Shown piece by piece: positions 1 to 8,630 of a stretch of 64,000 nucleotides of DNA. The DNA is from Mycolicibacterium austroafricanum. GTDB taxonomy: Bacteria > Actinomycetota > Actinomycetes > Mycobacteriales > Mycobacteriaceae. Below the pieces are notes generated by a model. That model was not told the origin of the DNA, did no database searches, and saw nothing but the letters and a program-made list of their open reading frames with translations. The stretch is from positions 88,415-152,414 of the forward strand of contig NZ_HG964460.1 of NCBI RefSeq assembly GCF_000612725.1, written 5' to 3'. A program made the position numbers and the translations under genes. Each line of letters begins with the position of its first letter. Positions within the stretch are counted from its first letter, which is position 1.

Positions 1-648
1 CTTGGCGTTGCGCCGGTTGTTGAGCGGATCTTTCTTCACCAGCTTCGTGCGCGCATCGGCGAAAGGGACCGAGAAGTCAGCGATCAGGGTGGTCTCCGTG
101 GCACTCCACGTGGGTTTGCGCACCTGCACGCGGACACCGGGAATGTCGAGTTGGCCAGCGACCAGATCCGGTACGCCACTGAGCGTTCCGGGGACCAGGG
201 CCGACAGCGGGGACAGGATGCCGAGGTAGTCCGGGGCCGGCGTCCATCCCGCAGCGGTTGCCGGGATGTCGTCGGTGTCGACGCCGAGGATGCGCATCTG
301 CGCCAGGTCATAGACCGTTTCCGGGGTGTGCGTGGTGCGGTTGCTGTCCTCGACTCGGCGGTAGAACGCATCGACGTTCTCCCATCGGGCCCGCAGTCGG
401 GCCATCTGCTGCTCGGTGCCAACGATGGCGGGCAGTTCGACGACAGCAGCGATGCGCTCGAAGCGCAACAGGGTCCGCGTCGTCTCGGTGCGTGCCGGGC
501 CGGCCACGGTGAAGCCTGTAGTCCCGGCCTCCAGCACTACGAAGCCGCTCGCGGCGTGCACGGTGGCCGACTCCCGAACGGACTCACCGGCGGCGAGCCG
601 CACCGGAACCAGGGTCTTGTCATTGGACAGCCGCACGGCGACAGTCAT
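1..648 (-). CDS. Unknown protein, C-terminus cut by window edge
   Basis: An open minus-strand frame runs from ATG at 646-648 to the left edge (216 codons, no stop), so the C-terminus is missing. The protein starts MTVAVRLSNDKTL and is a mostly beta-rich, soluble-looking sequence with no signal peptide or membrane segment. I do not recognise the family. Its start lies 2 nt after the stop of the 113-aa gene at 651-992, so it is probably the last visible gene of the operon that begins at 1753. The shadow ORFs on the plus strand here lack ribosome sites. Confidence 0.75.
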   Translation of the reverse strand, partial: MTVAVRLSNDKTLVPVRLAAGESVRESATVHAASGFVVLEAGTTGFTVAGPARTETTRTLLRFERIAAVVELPAIVGTEQQMARLRARWENVDAFYRRVEDSNRTTHTPETVYDLAQMRILGVDTDDIPATAAGWTPAPDYLGILSPLSALVPGTLSGVPDLVAGQLDIPGVRVQVRKPTWSATETTLIADFSVPFADARTKLVKKDPLNNRRNAK

Positions 649-650
649 GT

Positions 651-992
651 TCACCACCCCGCGTAGGACACGGTCAGGTCCGCGATGACGCGTCGGCGCT
701 GCTCGTCGAGTGCGGCTGCCACCGCGCCCGCACTGCCGGCGCCCAGCCGTGTCAGCATCACGGCACCGTCGTCGGCGTTGTAGAAGCTGTACATGGCGGC
801 CAGGAACACCGCCTCGCCGGTCGACAGCACGCCCAGGGCGTCGCTGATGCGGTCGAAGTTCGGACAGAAGTTCCACTTCGACGTGCGCTCGTCGCTGTGG
901 TGTGAGGCGTAGAAGTACCGGGGTCCGGCGAGCTGGACTCCCCGGTGCCACGCCGCGTCGAATGCGGCTTCGTCGTAGAACGGGCTGGACAT
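651..992 (-). CDS. Unknown 113-aa protein
   Basis: 113 codons starting MSSPFYDEAAFDA. The start lies 2 nt after the stop of the 40-aa zinc protein (995-1117), and the stop lies 2 nt before the next gene, so it is translationally packed within the 1753-to-1 operon. The middle has an acidic/aromatic stretch (YSFYNADDGAVMLTRLG) and the C-terminal third looks helical. No signal peptide, membrane segment or recognised motif. Function unknown; its context is small accessory proteins under the shared palindromic operator. Confidence 0.75.
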   Translation of the reverse strand: MSSPFYDEAAFDAAWHRGVQLAGPRYFYASHHSDERTSKWNFCPNFDRISDALGVLSTGEAVFLAAMYSFYNADDGAVMLTRLGAGSAGAVAAALDEQRRRVIADLTVSYAGW

Positions 993-994
993 GT

Positions 995-1117
995 TTACCG
1001 CCTCTCGGCGGGGTGGTCGTCGGCCGGGTCGGAGACGGAGTCGAACTTGAATTCAGGATCTGCCAGGCACATTCGGCACCTGCCCAGATGTCCGCATCGG
1101 CGGCAAGGCGGGTTCAT
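995..1117 (-). CDS. Small zinc-knuckle protein, 40 aa
   Basis: A 40-codon ORF, ATG at 1115-1117, overlapping the stop of the upstream gene as ATGA, and ending TAA at 995-997, two bases before the next ATG. It begins MNPPCRRCGHLGRCRMC: four cysteines in a CxxC...CxxC arrangement, typical of a tiny zinc-binding fold, followed by an acidic tail. Gene finders with a length cut-off would miss it; the tight stop-start coupling on both sides argues that it is real. Partner (protein or nucleic acid) unknown. Confidence 0.7.
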   Translation of the reverse strand: MNPPCRRCGHLGRCRMCLADPEFKFDSVSDPADDHPAERR

Positions 1118-1383
1118 CCGACAAGCACGCTCTCGTGCATGTCGAACCACTCACTGGGATGTGCCGCGAAGTAGATCGCCACTGCTTTGTCCGCGTCGGC
1201 CGGCGGGTCAGCAGGAACGACGAGCGTGTGGCCGTCACCGTCGTACTCGCCGCCGGCGACTTCGGCCCACCACTGGTCCACATAGGCCGTCAGCGTGGCC
1301 TGTGCGCGCGCTTCGCTGGTGTGCGCCGAGATGTCGCTGCCGTGGCGGTGGTGGATCTCCAGAATCCAGGTCTGTGCGTCCAT
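1114..1383 (-). CDS. Unknown 89-aa protein
   Basis: 89 codons starting MDAQTWILEIHHRHGSDIS. A GAAAGGA ribosome site lies about 7 nt upstream of ATG 1381-1383. The sequence alternates strands and helices (a DQWWAEVAGGEYD segment and an ADADKAVAIYFA helix), consistent with a small alpha/beta soluble protein; no known motif. It sits 1 nt after the stop of the 122-aa gene and overlaps the start of the 40-aa zinc protein, so it is the second gene of the operon. Confidence 0.75.
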   Translation of the reverse strand: MDAQTWILEIHHRHGSDISAHTSEARAQATLTAYVDQWWAEVAGGEYDGDGHTLVVPADPPADADKAVAIYFAAHPSEWFDMHESVLVG

Positions 1384-1384
1384 G

Positions 1385-1753
1385 TCAGAGTCCTTTCACC
1401 CTGGCGATCCACTTGTTTAGGGCCGTGGTAGTCACAAACCAGCGGCGGTTGGCGCCGTGGCCGTAGAACTGTCCGTCGGAGATGATGTCTCCCTGTCCGG
1501 CCACCCGAGCGATCTGGTGGGTCAATGCTGACTCGTAGACCGCGACAACCTTGCCGTCTCGCACGGCCACACGCGCGATGTCGTTGCCGAAACCGTTCCC
1601 GCCCCAGACGGACTTGGCGTAGACGACGATTCCGTTGCGGTACGGCTTCTGCGGGTGGAACCGCGCGTCGGTGGTCACTGCGCCCAAGTCTGTACGGACG
1701 CCGTTGGTGCTCAGGTCGCCGGATACGGCGAGACGAGTTCGATCCGTGAACAT
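1385..1753 (-). CDS. Unknown 122-aa protein, first gene of operon
   Basis: 122 codons from ATG 1751-1753, with a GAGGAG ribosome site 5-7 nt upstream. It starts MFTDRTRLAVSGDL and contains a beta-rich core with a conserved-looking YAKSVWGGNGFGNDIARV segment. No family recognised. It heads a five-gene minus-strand operon whose promoter region carries the shared palindrome at 1767-1781, only 14 nt upstream of the start codon, so the ribosome site lies immediately beside the putative operator. Confidence 0.75.
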   Translation of the reverse strand: MFTDRTRLAVSGDLSTNGVRTDLGAVTTDARFHPQKPYRNGIVVYAKSVWGGNGFGNDIARVAVRDGKVVAVYESALTHQIARVAGQGDIISDGQFYGHGANRRWFVTTTALNKWIARVKGL

Positions 1754-1766
1754 CCAGACTCCTCAA

Positions 1767-1781
1767 TCTCTAAAATAGAGA
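1767..1781 (-). promoter_or_regulatory. Regulon palindrome (operator/promoter), site 1
   Basis: TCTCTAAAATAGAGA, an exact copy of the element-wide palindrome. Read on the coding (minus) strand it is preceded by GCTATTCT, whose TATTCT is a good -10 hexamer, so the palindrome would cover the transcription start. It drives the 1753-to-1 operon. Confidence 0.8.
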
Positions 1782-1815
1782 ATAGCGTGACGAGCCGACA
1801 GGTGCGAACCGGGTG

Positions 1816-2589
1816 CTAGATCCCCGCCACCGAACGGGCATCCGCGTAGATTCCCGACAGCTCCTGCGGGCTCGGCGGGCCATGGGCAGCGCCATCAGCA
1901 GCCAGCACCGCCTGCAGCGTGATCCCCGCGGTGAGAAAATCCGCGACCGAACGGCGTAGGTGATTCGACGAGGTGACCAGCACCGCACCGGGGCCCAGAC
2001 CGGCGATGCGAAGTAGCTCGGCGGTCTGGAGTGCGTTCGTGGCCGTGGACACCGAGGTCGACTCCTGGTGTATCCGTAGAGGATCTAGGCCGCGGTCGAT
2101 GAGCCAGGCTGCCATCGCTTCGGCCTCGGTCCGCCCACCGCGGGGATTGCCGCCGGAGACCACCACCGGCATGTGCGGGTAAGCGGCGGCGACTGCCAGA
2201 CCTTTCTCCAGTCGCTCGACCAAGATGGGGCGCAGACCGCCGTCATCGAGCAGTCCGAACCCGAGCACGACGACCACGGACCCGGGCGCGATGCCCACCG
2301 GAACCTGGTCGGTGAGCGGGAAGCTCAGCGCTTGCGCGACATCACCCATCACCGCGGCGGTGCGGCGTGCATGCTCTACCGGAAGCTGGTCTACGGCGGC
2401 CTGGGCGCCGATCGAGTCGCCGGCGGCCTGCAACGCGAACGCCTCATCGGTGAGCGCGGCGATCGTCGACTCCGCGTGCGCCGTCGAGGCGGCGGCCAGC
2501 AGCACCGCCATCGAGAGAGCCGCGGCGGCCAATCCCCGGCGAGGACCGAGAATCGGGCGAATGCGGCCGCCGCTACCTGCGCGTGTCAC
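1816..2589 (-). CDS. DUF218 (YdcF/SanA-like) envelope protein
   Basis: 257 aa from GTG 2587-2589. Residues about 18-40 form a hydrophobic N-terminal signal or anchor ending AHAES. The rest matches the DUF218 fold: a VVVLGFGL strand, a VVVSGGNPRGGRTEAEAM loop with the glycine-rich and Glu-Ala-Ala signature, a STSTATNA-like segment (STSVSTATNA) and a VLVTSSNHLRRS strand. DUF218 proteins are extracytoplasmic or membrane-linked and are often tied to envelope integrity; the substrate is unknown. The start lies 24 nt after the topoisomerase A-subunit stop, so it is probably co-transcribed with it. Its GTG lies inside one copy of the GGACGTGACA decamer. Confidence 0.8.
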   Translation of the reverse strand: MTRAGSGGRIRPILGPRRGLAAAALSMAVLLAAASTAHAESTIAALTDEAFALQAAGDSIGAQAAVDQLPVEHARRTAAVMGDVAQALSFPLTDQVPVGIAPGSVVVVLGFGLLDDGGLRPILVERLEKGLAVAAAYPHMPVVVSGGNPRGGRTEAEAMAAWLIDRGLDPLRIHQESTSVSTATNALQTAELLRIAGLGPGAVLVTSSNHLRRSVADFLTAGITLQAVLAADGAAHGPPSPQELSGIYADARSVAGI

Positions 2590-2613
2590 GTCCCTCTCCC
2601 GCGGAGATACTCG

Positions 2614-4752
2614 TCAGTTCGCGGGTTCGACACCGGTAGGGACTCCCTTCACGGTCGCCTTGGCGCGGGGCTGGGCGCGTACCGCCTTTCCATCGCGGAC
2701 GAACCCGGCGGCCGAAACCTGCACCGAGACCAAGGTCTTTTCCCCGGAGACGAACGGATGGAAGCCCACTCCGCCCCCGCCGCGGCCTTTCACCGGGATG
2801 TCAGTGCACGCAGTGACTTTCCAGCCCTTCTCCGAAGTCGACAGCAGCGCCGCGTCAGCCGAGTCGCGGATCGGCAGTGCGGCGATCACCGCGTCGTCGG
2901 CGTCAGTGGCGCTCAAACGCACCCCCGCCACGCCATTACCTGCTGCACCCTGGGAATTCACCGTCCCCGGGTCAATCCGCAGCACCTTGCCGTACCGGGT
3001 GACCAGCGCCAGATGCACCCCCTCGGGCAGCACCCCCGAGCACAGCAGCCCGGTGATGTCCGGGGCCACCGGCATGTCGCGGATCTTGGTCGGCAGGCCC
3101 GCGCCCGTCGTGAACTTGACTCGGCCATCTGACCACACGGCCCACCCGGCGCCACCGCTGAGAAGATCGCCGTGGCTGTCGGAGAAGACACCTCGGTCAT
3201 CGAGACGCCAGTTCGGGTTGAGCTTGCGTTCGCGGGGACCGTCCTCGTCGCCACCGTGACCCGAGACCGGCACCGCGTCGAACTCGAGACGGGTACGGCG
3301 ATCGAACTCAGGCCCATCGAACAACTTCGCGGTCTCGACGAGTTCAGCGTCGATGACGGCGCGACGCTCCACCGGCGAGGACACCAGCAGCTCCAACCGC
3401 GCCGCCTCAGCCGCGAGCCGGTCGGCCTCGGTCTGCAACTCCAGCACGTCGAGTCTGGTCAGGCGCCGCAACTGCATCGCCAGCACGTGATCGGCCTGTC
3501 CGGAATCGATGCCGAACCGCGCGCACAGCCCGTCGCGAGCGGCATCGACAGTGTCGGATCCGCGGATGACCGCCACAGCCGCGTCGATGTCGACGTGCAC
3601 CGACAGCAGGCCAGCTAATACATGCCGGCGCGCGGCGACCTTCTCCAGGCGGTGCTCGCTACGACGCACCACCACCGAGTCGCGCAGCGACAGGAATGAC
3701 CCCACCAGCTCGCGCACGGACCACCACCGCGGCACCCGGTTCTCGTCGAGCGCGACCAGGCTCGCGGCGAACGTCGACTCCAGCGGTGTCAGTGACAGCA
3801 GCGCAGTCGCCACGTCGGCCGGGTCATGGCCCCGCTTGGCGCTGACGACGATCCGCAGGCCGTTGCGCCGATCGGTCAGATCCGACAGGTCCGCCACGCC
3901 GGGCAGCTCGCCGCTGTCGACGAGTGCGCGGATACGTTCCTGCACGGTGGAACTGGCCACGCCTGGTGGCAGTTCGGTGATCACCACATTGCGGCCCTCC
4001 ACGGTCAGGGATCCACGCACGGTGAATGAGCCGCGCCCAGTGGTCACGTACTCCCGCAGGCCAGTCGAGCCGATCACCGAGGCTCCGCAGCCCCAGTCGG
4101 GGCCCGGCAGCAGTTCCATCAGCGCGTCATCGGAGAGGTCCGGGTCGGCCAGCAGTGCCCGGCACGCGGCCATCACCTGCCGCGGATTGTGTGCCGGAAC
4201 CTTGGTCGCCCAGCCTTCGGCAATGCCTACCGCGCCGTTGCACAGCAGCACCGGGAAACGCGCCGGCAGGACGACGGGTTCGGTCCATTCGCCGTCGAAC
4301 GTCGACACCATCGGCACCGCATGGTCGGACAATTCCGCAGTCAGTGCCGCGCCGGCGGCTGACAGCCGCATCTCCGTGTAGCGGTCGGCCGCGGGAATGT
4401 CGCCCTGAATGCGCGGGAATGCGCCCTGTCCGTCGATGATCTTGACGCGCTGAAACTCTGCGGCCAGCAGCGCCGCTGCGCCGTACATCGCCGCACCGCC
4501 ATGCGGGTGAAGGTTGCCGGTGACCGCGGAGCAGACTTTCGATGACTTCTGAGGCTTGTTTCCGGGCAACAGGTTCGAGGAGTACATCTGGTACAGCAGT
4601 CGGCGCTGGCCAGGCTTGAGGCCGTCGTAGGCCGAGGGGATCGCGCGGTCGCTGACGCTGTACAGCGCGAAACTGAGCTGGTAGCGGTTCCAGTAGTCCT
4701 CGGCGGACTGGTCGTGGACCAGATCCGGGTTCTGCTCAAGTGTGGTGCTCAC
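2614..4752 (-). CDS. Type IIA topoisomerase subunit A (GyrA/ParC-like)
   Basis: 712 aa from GTG 4750-4752. The order of parts is that of GyrA/ParC: winged-helix region with GLKPGQRRLLYQM (about 44-56), the PHGG loop (83-86), and the active-site Arg-Tyr at about 124-125 in AADRYTEMRL, the tyrosine that would attach to the cut 5' end. Then a long coiled-coil tail region and a C-terminal beta-pinwheel-like domain. The classical gyrase box QRRGGRG is replaced by KGRGGGGVG near residue 660, so negative supercoiling ability is uncertain. The quinolone-pocket region also differs from chromosomal GyrA. It lies 15 nt downstream of the B subunit. Mycobacteria normally have only gyrase, so this is an accessory enzyme, comparable in principle to the extra type II enzyme described in M. 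smegmatis. Confidence 0.9.
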   Translation of the reverse strand: MSTTLEQNPDLVHDQSAEDYWNRYQLSFALYSVSDRAIPSAYDGLKPGQRRLLYQMYSSNLLPGNKPQKSSKVCSAVTGNLHPHGGAAMYGAAALLAAEFQRVKIIDGQGAFPRIQGDIPAADRYTEMRLSAAGAALTAELSDHAVPMVSTFDGEWTEPVVLPARFPVLLCNGAVGIAEGWATKVPAHNPRQVMAACRALLADPDLSDDALMELLPGPDWGCGASVIGSTGLREYVTTGRGSFTVRGSLTVEGRNVVITELPPGVASSTVQERIRALVDSGELPGVADLSDLTDRRNGLRIVVSAKRGHDPADVATALLSLTPLESTFAASLVALDENRVPRWWSVRELVGSFLSLRDSVVVRRSEHRLEKVAARRHVLAGLLSVHVDIDAAVAVIRGSDTVDAARDGLCARFGIDSGQADHVLAMQLRRLTRLDVLELQTEADRLAAEAARLELLVSSPVERRAVIDAELVETAKLFDGPEFDRRTRLEFDAVPVSGHGGDEDGPRERKLNPNWRLDDRGVFSDSHGDLLSGGAGWAVWSDGRVKFTTGAGLPTKIRDMPVAPDITGLLCSGVLPEGVHLALVTRYGKVLRIDPGTVNSQGAAGNGVAGVRLSATDADDAVIAALPIRDSADAALLSTSEKGWKVTACTDIPVKGRGGGGVGFHPFVSGEKTLVSVQVSAAGFVRDGKAVRAQPRAKATVKGVPTGVEPAN

Positions 4753-4767
4753 GGGTGTGACGGCTCC

Positions 4768-6801
4768 TTAGTCGAGATCCAGTGCGGCGGTGTCGATCCG
4801 GGCCGCTGCTGCTGCCATCCAGTCGCGGCGGCCTTCCGGCGGCCCTCCGAACAGCACGTGGTGCAGGTCGGCAGCCGTGGCGTCGGGGTGGATGCGGATG
4901 ACGCTGCGCTGTGTGGGGTCCAGCACGGTGTTCCAGAAGTCGTCTGCGTTCATCTCGCCCAGGCCTTTGTTGCGCTGCACTTCGACTTTGCCCCTCGACG
5001 TTGTGCGCAGTGTGGCCACGGCTTCATCACGTTCGGCTTCGTCCTGGCAGTAGATGCGGCGGGTGCCGTCGGAGACCACGAACAGCGGCGGCATCGTCAC
5101 ATACACCATGCCGGCGGCCACCAGTGGCCGGTAGAAGTCCAGGAACATCGAGATCAAGCTGGAGTTGATGTTGCCGCCGTCGGGATCGGCGTCGGAGGCG
5201 AACAGGATGCGGTCATAGCGGCATTCCTCGGGATCACAGCGATCACGCACCCCGCAGCCGAGAATTCGCTCGATCGCGTCGAACTCGTCCTTGGTGCGCG
5301 CCTTGGCCGAGGTCCAGCCGAACGTGTTGGGCGGCTTGCCTTTCAACGGGAACGCCGCCTGGAACGTGGCGTCACGCGCAGCTTTGACGGTGCCGAGTGC
5401 GGAGTCGCCCTCGCAGATGAACAGTTCGGCGCCGCTGCCGCGACCGCTTTCGCGGCTGGGTAGCAGCTTGGCCGGCAATGAGAGGTTGGTGCCCAGCCCT
5501 TTGGCTTTCGATGCGGCTCGGGATCGGGCCTTTGCGCCTTCGGCGCTGCGGCGTGCGCGGGCGACCTCCAGTGCCATCTTCGCCCACACGGTGATGGCCG
5601 GCATGTTGGCGGGATTGGCCGCCCACACCGCTACGGCGCGGGCGACATCGGGCGCCATGGCCAGATTCAGCGAGCGCGACGAAACGGCAGTCTTGGCCTG
5701 CGAATCCCAGGCCACGTCGGGGGCACGGGTGTCCACGGCCAGTGATGTGACCGCGACGAAATCCTGCGCCTCGGGGCCGTCTTCGCCTTTGGCCAGACCG
5801 AGGTCGCGTATGCGCGACGCGCGGTCGGCCAGCCCTTCGGAGATTCCCTTCACCGCTGCTGACAGGTGTGAGCCGCCGTTGGCGGTGCGCACGGTGTTGC
5901 AGAAGGCGGACACGACGGGCGGCTCGGCGGGACCGGCGGTCAACGACCACCGGAACGGTGTCGACCCGCGTCCGGTCGTATAGTCGCCGCGTCCCTCGAT
6001 CGTCATGCGGGGATCGGGCCGCACGCCGCCCGACGCGGTGCACATGAGGTCCAGCAGCGCATCGGTGCCCCACGGACCATCGAATGGTGCGACGAGCGCC
6101 TGCGGAATCACGCCCAGCGGCCAGCCTTCATCGAGGACGCGCAAGCGCACACCGGGGGACATGCGCGCCGCGGCGTGGGCCCGCAACAACACCTCGGCGA
6201 TGTCGATGGAGCAGTCCGGTGCGACCGCCGGGTCGAACAGGATGCGCACCGCGGTGCCGTGGCCGGTGCGTTCCGAGGTTCCGCTGCCGCGCAACTTCTG
6301 GGTGTCGACACGCAGGAAATCGGCGTCCGGGTCGAACCCGGTGCCCGAAAACACTCCGGGGTAGCCGTCGCCGAAGCTCTGCAGATACACCTTCCCGTCG
6401 CGGTGGACGGTCACATCCGCGCGCTTGGAGATGAACACCGCCGCGGCGGCACCGATGCCATTGAGACCAGCGCCGGTGGCCGCCGCGTCAGCGTGAGCAG
6501 AGAACTTGCCGCCGGCCCGCGCGGTGCCGAGGGTCTTGACGATGCCGTTCTTGCCTGTGACCGGGTCGGAATCGACAGGCAGTCCGCGACCGTCATCGGC
6601 GACGGTCACCGAGCCGTCAGCGTGCAGCGTGATTGCCACGGTGGATCCACCGTGGCTCGGCACGGAGACCTCTTCGATGGCGTTGTCGACCAGCTCGCGC
6701 AGCGCGGTGTTGAGGGCGTCGAGGCCGAGGTTCACCGCCGGGCGCAGCCGCGTGTGCTGTACGTCGTCGAGTTCGGTGATGTCGGAGGCGGTGTAGCTCA
6801 C
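4768..6801 (-). CDS. Type IIA topoisomerase subunit B (GyrB/ParE-like)
   Basis: 677 aa from GTG 6799-6801. GHKL ATPase: RELVDNAIEE (35-44, with Glu36 the catalytic-type residue and Asn40 the Mg ligand), DDGRGLPV, and the GAGLNGIGAA lid. The transducer is followed by a TOPRIM domain with FICEGDSA and SDADPDGGNI, where gyrases usually have TDADVDGSHI, and a C-terminal RNKGLGEMNADDFW block as in GyrB/ParE. Together with the downstream A subunit it should make a complete heterotetramer that passes DNA strands using ATP. It is a divergent enzyme, most likely serving topology or decatenation of the element or escaping poisons of host gyrase. Confidence 0.9.
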   Translation of the reverse strand: MSYTASDITELDDVQHTRLRPAVNLGLDALNTALRELVDNAIEEVSVPSHGGSTVAITLHADGSVTVADDGRGLPVDSDPVTGKNGIVKTLGTARAGGKFSAHADAAATGAGLNGIGAAAAVFISKRADVTVHRDGKVYLQSFGDGYPGVFSGTGFDPDADFLRVDTQKLRGSGTSERTGHGTAVRILFDPAVAPDCSIDIAEVLLRAHAAARMSPGVRLRVLDEGWPLGVIPQALVAPFDGPWGTDALLDLMCTASGGVRPDPRMTIEGRGDYTTGRGSTPFRWSLTAGPAEPPVVSAFCNTVRTANGGSHLSAAVKGISEGLADRASRIRDLGLAKGEDGPEAQDFVAVTSLAVDTRAPDVAWDSQAKTAVSSRSLNLAMAPDVARAVAVWAANPANMPAITVWAKMALEVARARRSAEGAKARSRAASKAKGLGTNLSLPAKLLPSRESGRGSGAELFICEGDSALGTVKAARDATFQAAFPLKGKPPNTFGWTSAKARTKDEFDAIERILGCGVRDRCDPEECRYDRILFASDADPDGGNINSSLISMFLDFYRPLVAAGMVYVTMPPLFVVSDGTRRIYCQDEAERDEAVATLRTTSRGKVEVQRNKGLGEMNADDFWNTVLDPTQRSVIRIHPDATAADLHHVLFGGPPEGRRDWMAAAAARIDTAALDLD

Positions 6802-6897
6802 CTGCGGTAGTCCTTCCCAGTCAACGTGTGTCAGCGGTGGTGGGCACCATGCCAGTCGTGCTGGTGCCGGGCAGCCTGCGCCGCGAGGACACGCCGG

Positions 6898-8259
6898 TCA
6901 TGCCGCGCCCTGGGCGTCGCCATCGAAGAGCGCCATCTGGTTGGGGTCATCGAACGGCACCACTGTCACGTCTTTGATGTTGTCCGGGTCCAGTGCCATC
7001 CGCTCGGCGGCCTCGGCCAGCTCCACCAGCCGCCACTGCCGCTCGGTGCGCTGGGCCAGCGTCCCGGACGGCAACTCCCGCGTGCGGTGAGCGGCTTCGC
7101 AGATGGCATCGGCGACGGCCTCGGCGACCGGTGCAGAGCTGTTGCGCAGCTCGCGCACCCCGCGTGAAATCTCTTCGACGGCACCTTGTTCGGGGCCGTA
7201 GACGCCGCCCGATCCGGGGACGCCTGCGGGAAGGTCGTAGTGATCGAACGGGTCGCCGGTGATGATGTGGCGCGGTTCGAGCAGTGTGTCCATCAGAATC
7301 CGGCGGGGCCCGGGGTCTGCGGCCGGCAACTCCGCCCACGCCGCGCCGGTGTCGGCCATCCAGCCGTTGGCGACCACCTCGATGCGGTGTGCCAGATCAG
7401 GGGAACACACCTTGTCCAGGCCGCGGGAGTTGCGGTACTCAAGTGGGCGATGTTTCGGATCATCACTGGGAAGCCGGGTGAGATAGCTCAGCGCGGCGGA
7501 TTCCGACAGTTCGAGAGCATCCTCAGCGACCGCGTGACGTGCTGTTTCGATGTCCCCTTTGGCGCGAGTGAGATAGCTGTTCCAGTTGTCGGCGCCGATC
7601 GCCTCGGCGGGGGTGTAGCAGTTTCCGAGGTGAGCGGCGAAAGCCGTTGCAGTATCGGCGGCGTCCGGGTCGGCGAAGTGGGTCGCTCCGATGTCGGTGG
7701 TGCCTGTCAGACGGCCGTAGGCGGCGGTTACCTCACGCACGTTGCTCAGTGGCAGGGAGAGTTCATCGCCGTCGACGGTGCGGAAGTCGACATGTGATCG
7801 GGGTTTTGAGCGTGACTTTGAGCGCGAGGTTGACTGCGATGTTGACTGGCCCGGGCCTTCGGCTTCGGCGAGCGCGGCCGCCTCGTGGTCGCGCCAGCTC
7901 TGCAGCTCGTCGGGGTCGACATCGCGGCGCTGAGCACGGGCCGCGGCGACGCACAGGTCGACATAGCGCTGGCGCTTCTCGCGAATATCGGCGTCGACGG
8001 TATCGAGTTCAGCTGCGCTGGCATGCGGTCCGCCGGCGCTGTTGATCTGGGCGGCTAGGTTGGGTGCGGCGAACGTGTCCAGCCCGACCTTGGCCAGCAC
8101 GGCGACCGACGGCTCCTGTCCGGGGGCCGGCACCCGCAGTGGCAAACTCCCCGTAGTCGAGGACGTGACAGCAGCAGCCGCGGCCGCAGCGGATTCGGCG
8201 AGGTCGGCGTTTCGCGCGGCGGTGAACGCGCGCAGTGTCGTGGCGATGTCGTGATTCAC
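6898..8259 (-). CDS. Large unknown protein, probable downstream part of a frame-split gene
   Basis: 453 codons from GTG 8257-8259, rich in Ala and Asp, no membrane segment. Around residues 138-157 is a Ser/Arg/Lys-rich linker (QSTSQSTSRSKSRSKP) written with TCA codons at 6- or 12-bp spacing, matching the 12-bp unit of the array at 23853-24044. No ribosome site precedes the GTG. The gene upstream (8491) has a strong one and its frame runs into this ORF, so the two are probably one protein joined by a +1 shift at the C5/G5 run 8269-8273. It lies 96 nt upstream of the topoisomerase pair and likely shares its operon. Family unknown. Confidence 0.7.
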   Translation of the reverse strand: MNHDIATTLRAFTAARNADLAESAAAAAAAVTSSTTGSLPLRVPAPGQEPSVAVLAKVGLDTFAAPNLAAQINSAGGPHASAAELDTVDADIREKRQRYVDLCVAAARAQRRDVDPDELQSWRDHEAAALAEAEGPGQSTSQSTSRSKSRSKPRSHVDFRTVDGDELSLPLSNVREVTAAYGRLTGTTDIGATHFADPDAADTATAFAAHLGNCYTPAEAIGADNWNSYLTRAKGDIETARHAVAEDALELSESAALSYLTRLPSDDPKHRPLEYRNSRGLDKVCSPDLAHRIEVVANGWMADTGAAWAELPAADPGPRRILMDTLLEPRHIITGDPFDHYDLPAGVPGSGGVYGPEQGAVEEISRGVRELRNSSAPVAEAVADAICEAAHRTRELPSGTLAQRTERQWRLVELAEAAERMALDPDNIKDVTVVPFDDPNQMALFDGDAQGAA

Positions 8260-8491
8260 ACGGGCCGCGGGGGACAGTGGAGATGGTGTGCGGGTTCAGC
8301 CCCAGTTCGGTGGCCAAAGCGGCCAGCGCCGAGGTGGGCGCCGTGGCAATCACTTCGAGCGTGTGTGGTCCAGCTACTTCAGCAGCAGCAGCGCTGACAT
8401 CGGCGCGGTAGGTCCGCATGGCGACTCGGCGTTCACGGTCACGCTGGGCGGAACGGTGTCGTGGGCAGCGGCGGCCTCCGATGCGGCACAT
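8009..8491 (-). CDS. N-terminal part of frame-split protein (MCRIGGRRC...)
   Basis: ATG at 8489-8491 is preceded by GGAGGAGA at ideal spacing. The first 72 residues (MCRIGGRRCPRHRSAQRD..., then an alternating ADVSAAAAEVAG...ALAALATELGLNPHTIS segment) look like genuine coding sequence. After that the frame continues only as Arg-rich shadow sequence to a stop at 8009, overlapping 250 bp of the 453-aa ORF. Reading CCC-C at 8269-8273 as a +1 slip joins it in frame to that ORF (giving ...ISTVP-AARVNHDIATT), a product of about 530 aa. A true mutation or sequencing error is the alternative. Confidence 0.55.
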   Translation of the reverse strand: MCRIGGRRCPRHRSAQRDRERRVAMRTYRADVSAAAAEVAGPHTLEVIATAPTSALAALATELGLNPHTISTVPRGPCESRHRHDTARVHRRAKRRPRRIRCGRGCCCHVLDYGEFATAGAGPRTGAVGRRAGQGRAGHVRRTQPSRPDQQRRRTACQRS

Positions 8492-8630
8492 GGGCTTCTC
8501 CTCCGTCGGTGAGGTGATGTAGGCGGGGAACGGTCCCCTCCGGCGCACGGTAGCGCGGAGGGTCGGCGTCAACGTTGCTCAGCGGTGCGGCGCTCTTCGG
8601 CGTGTTGTGTGCCGCTCGCCGGTATGACAG

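Noticed and set aside
8161..8170. GGACGTGACA as a -35 promoter element
   Set aside because: Several copies lie inside genes or at gene ends, and no TAnnnT box is consistently 16-19 bp downstream.
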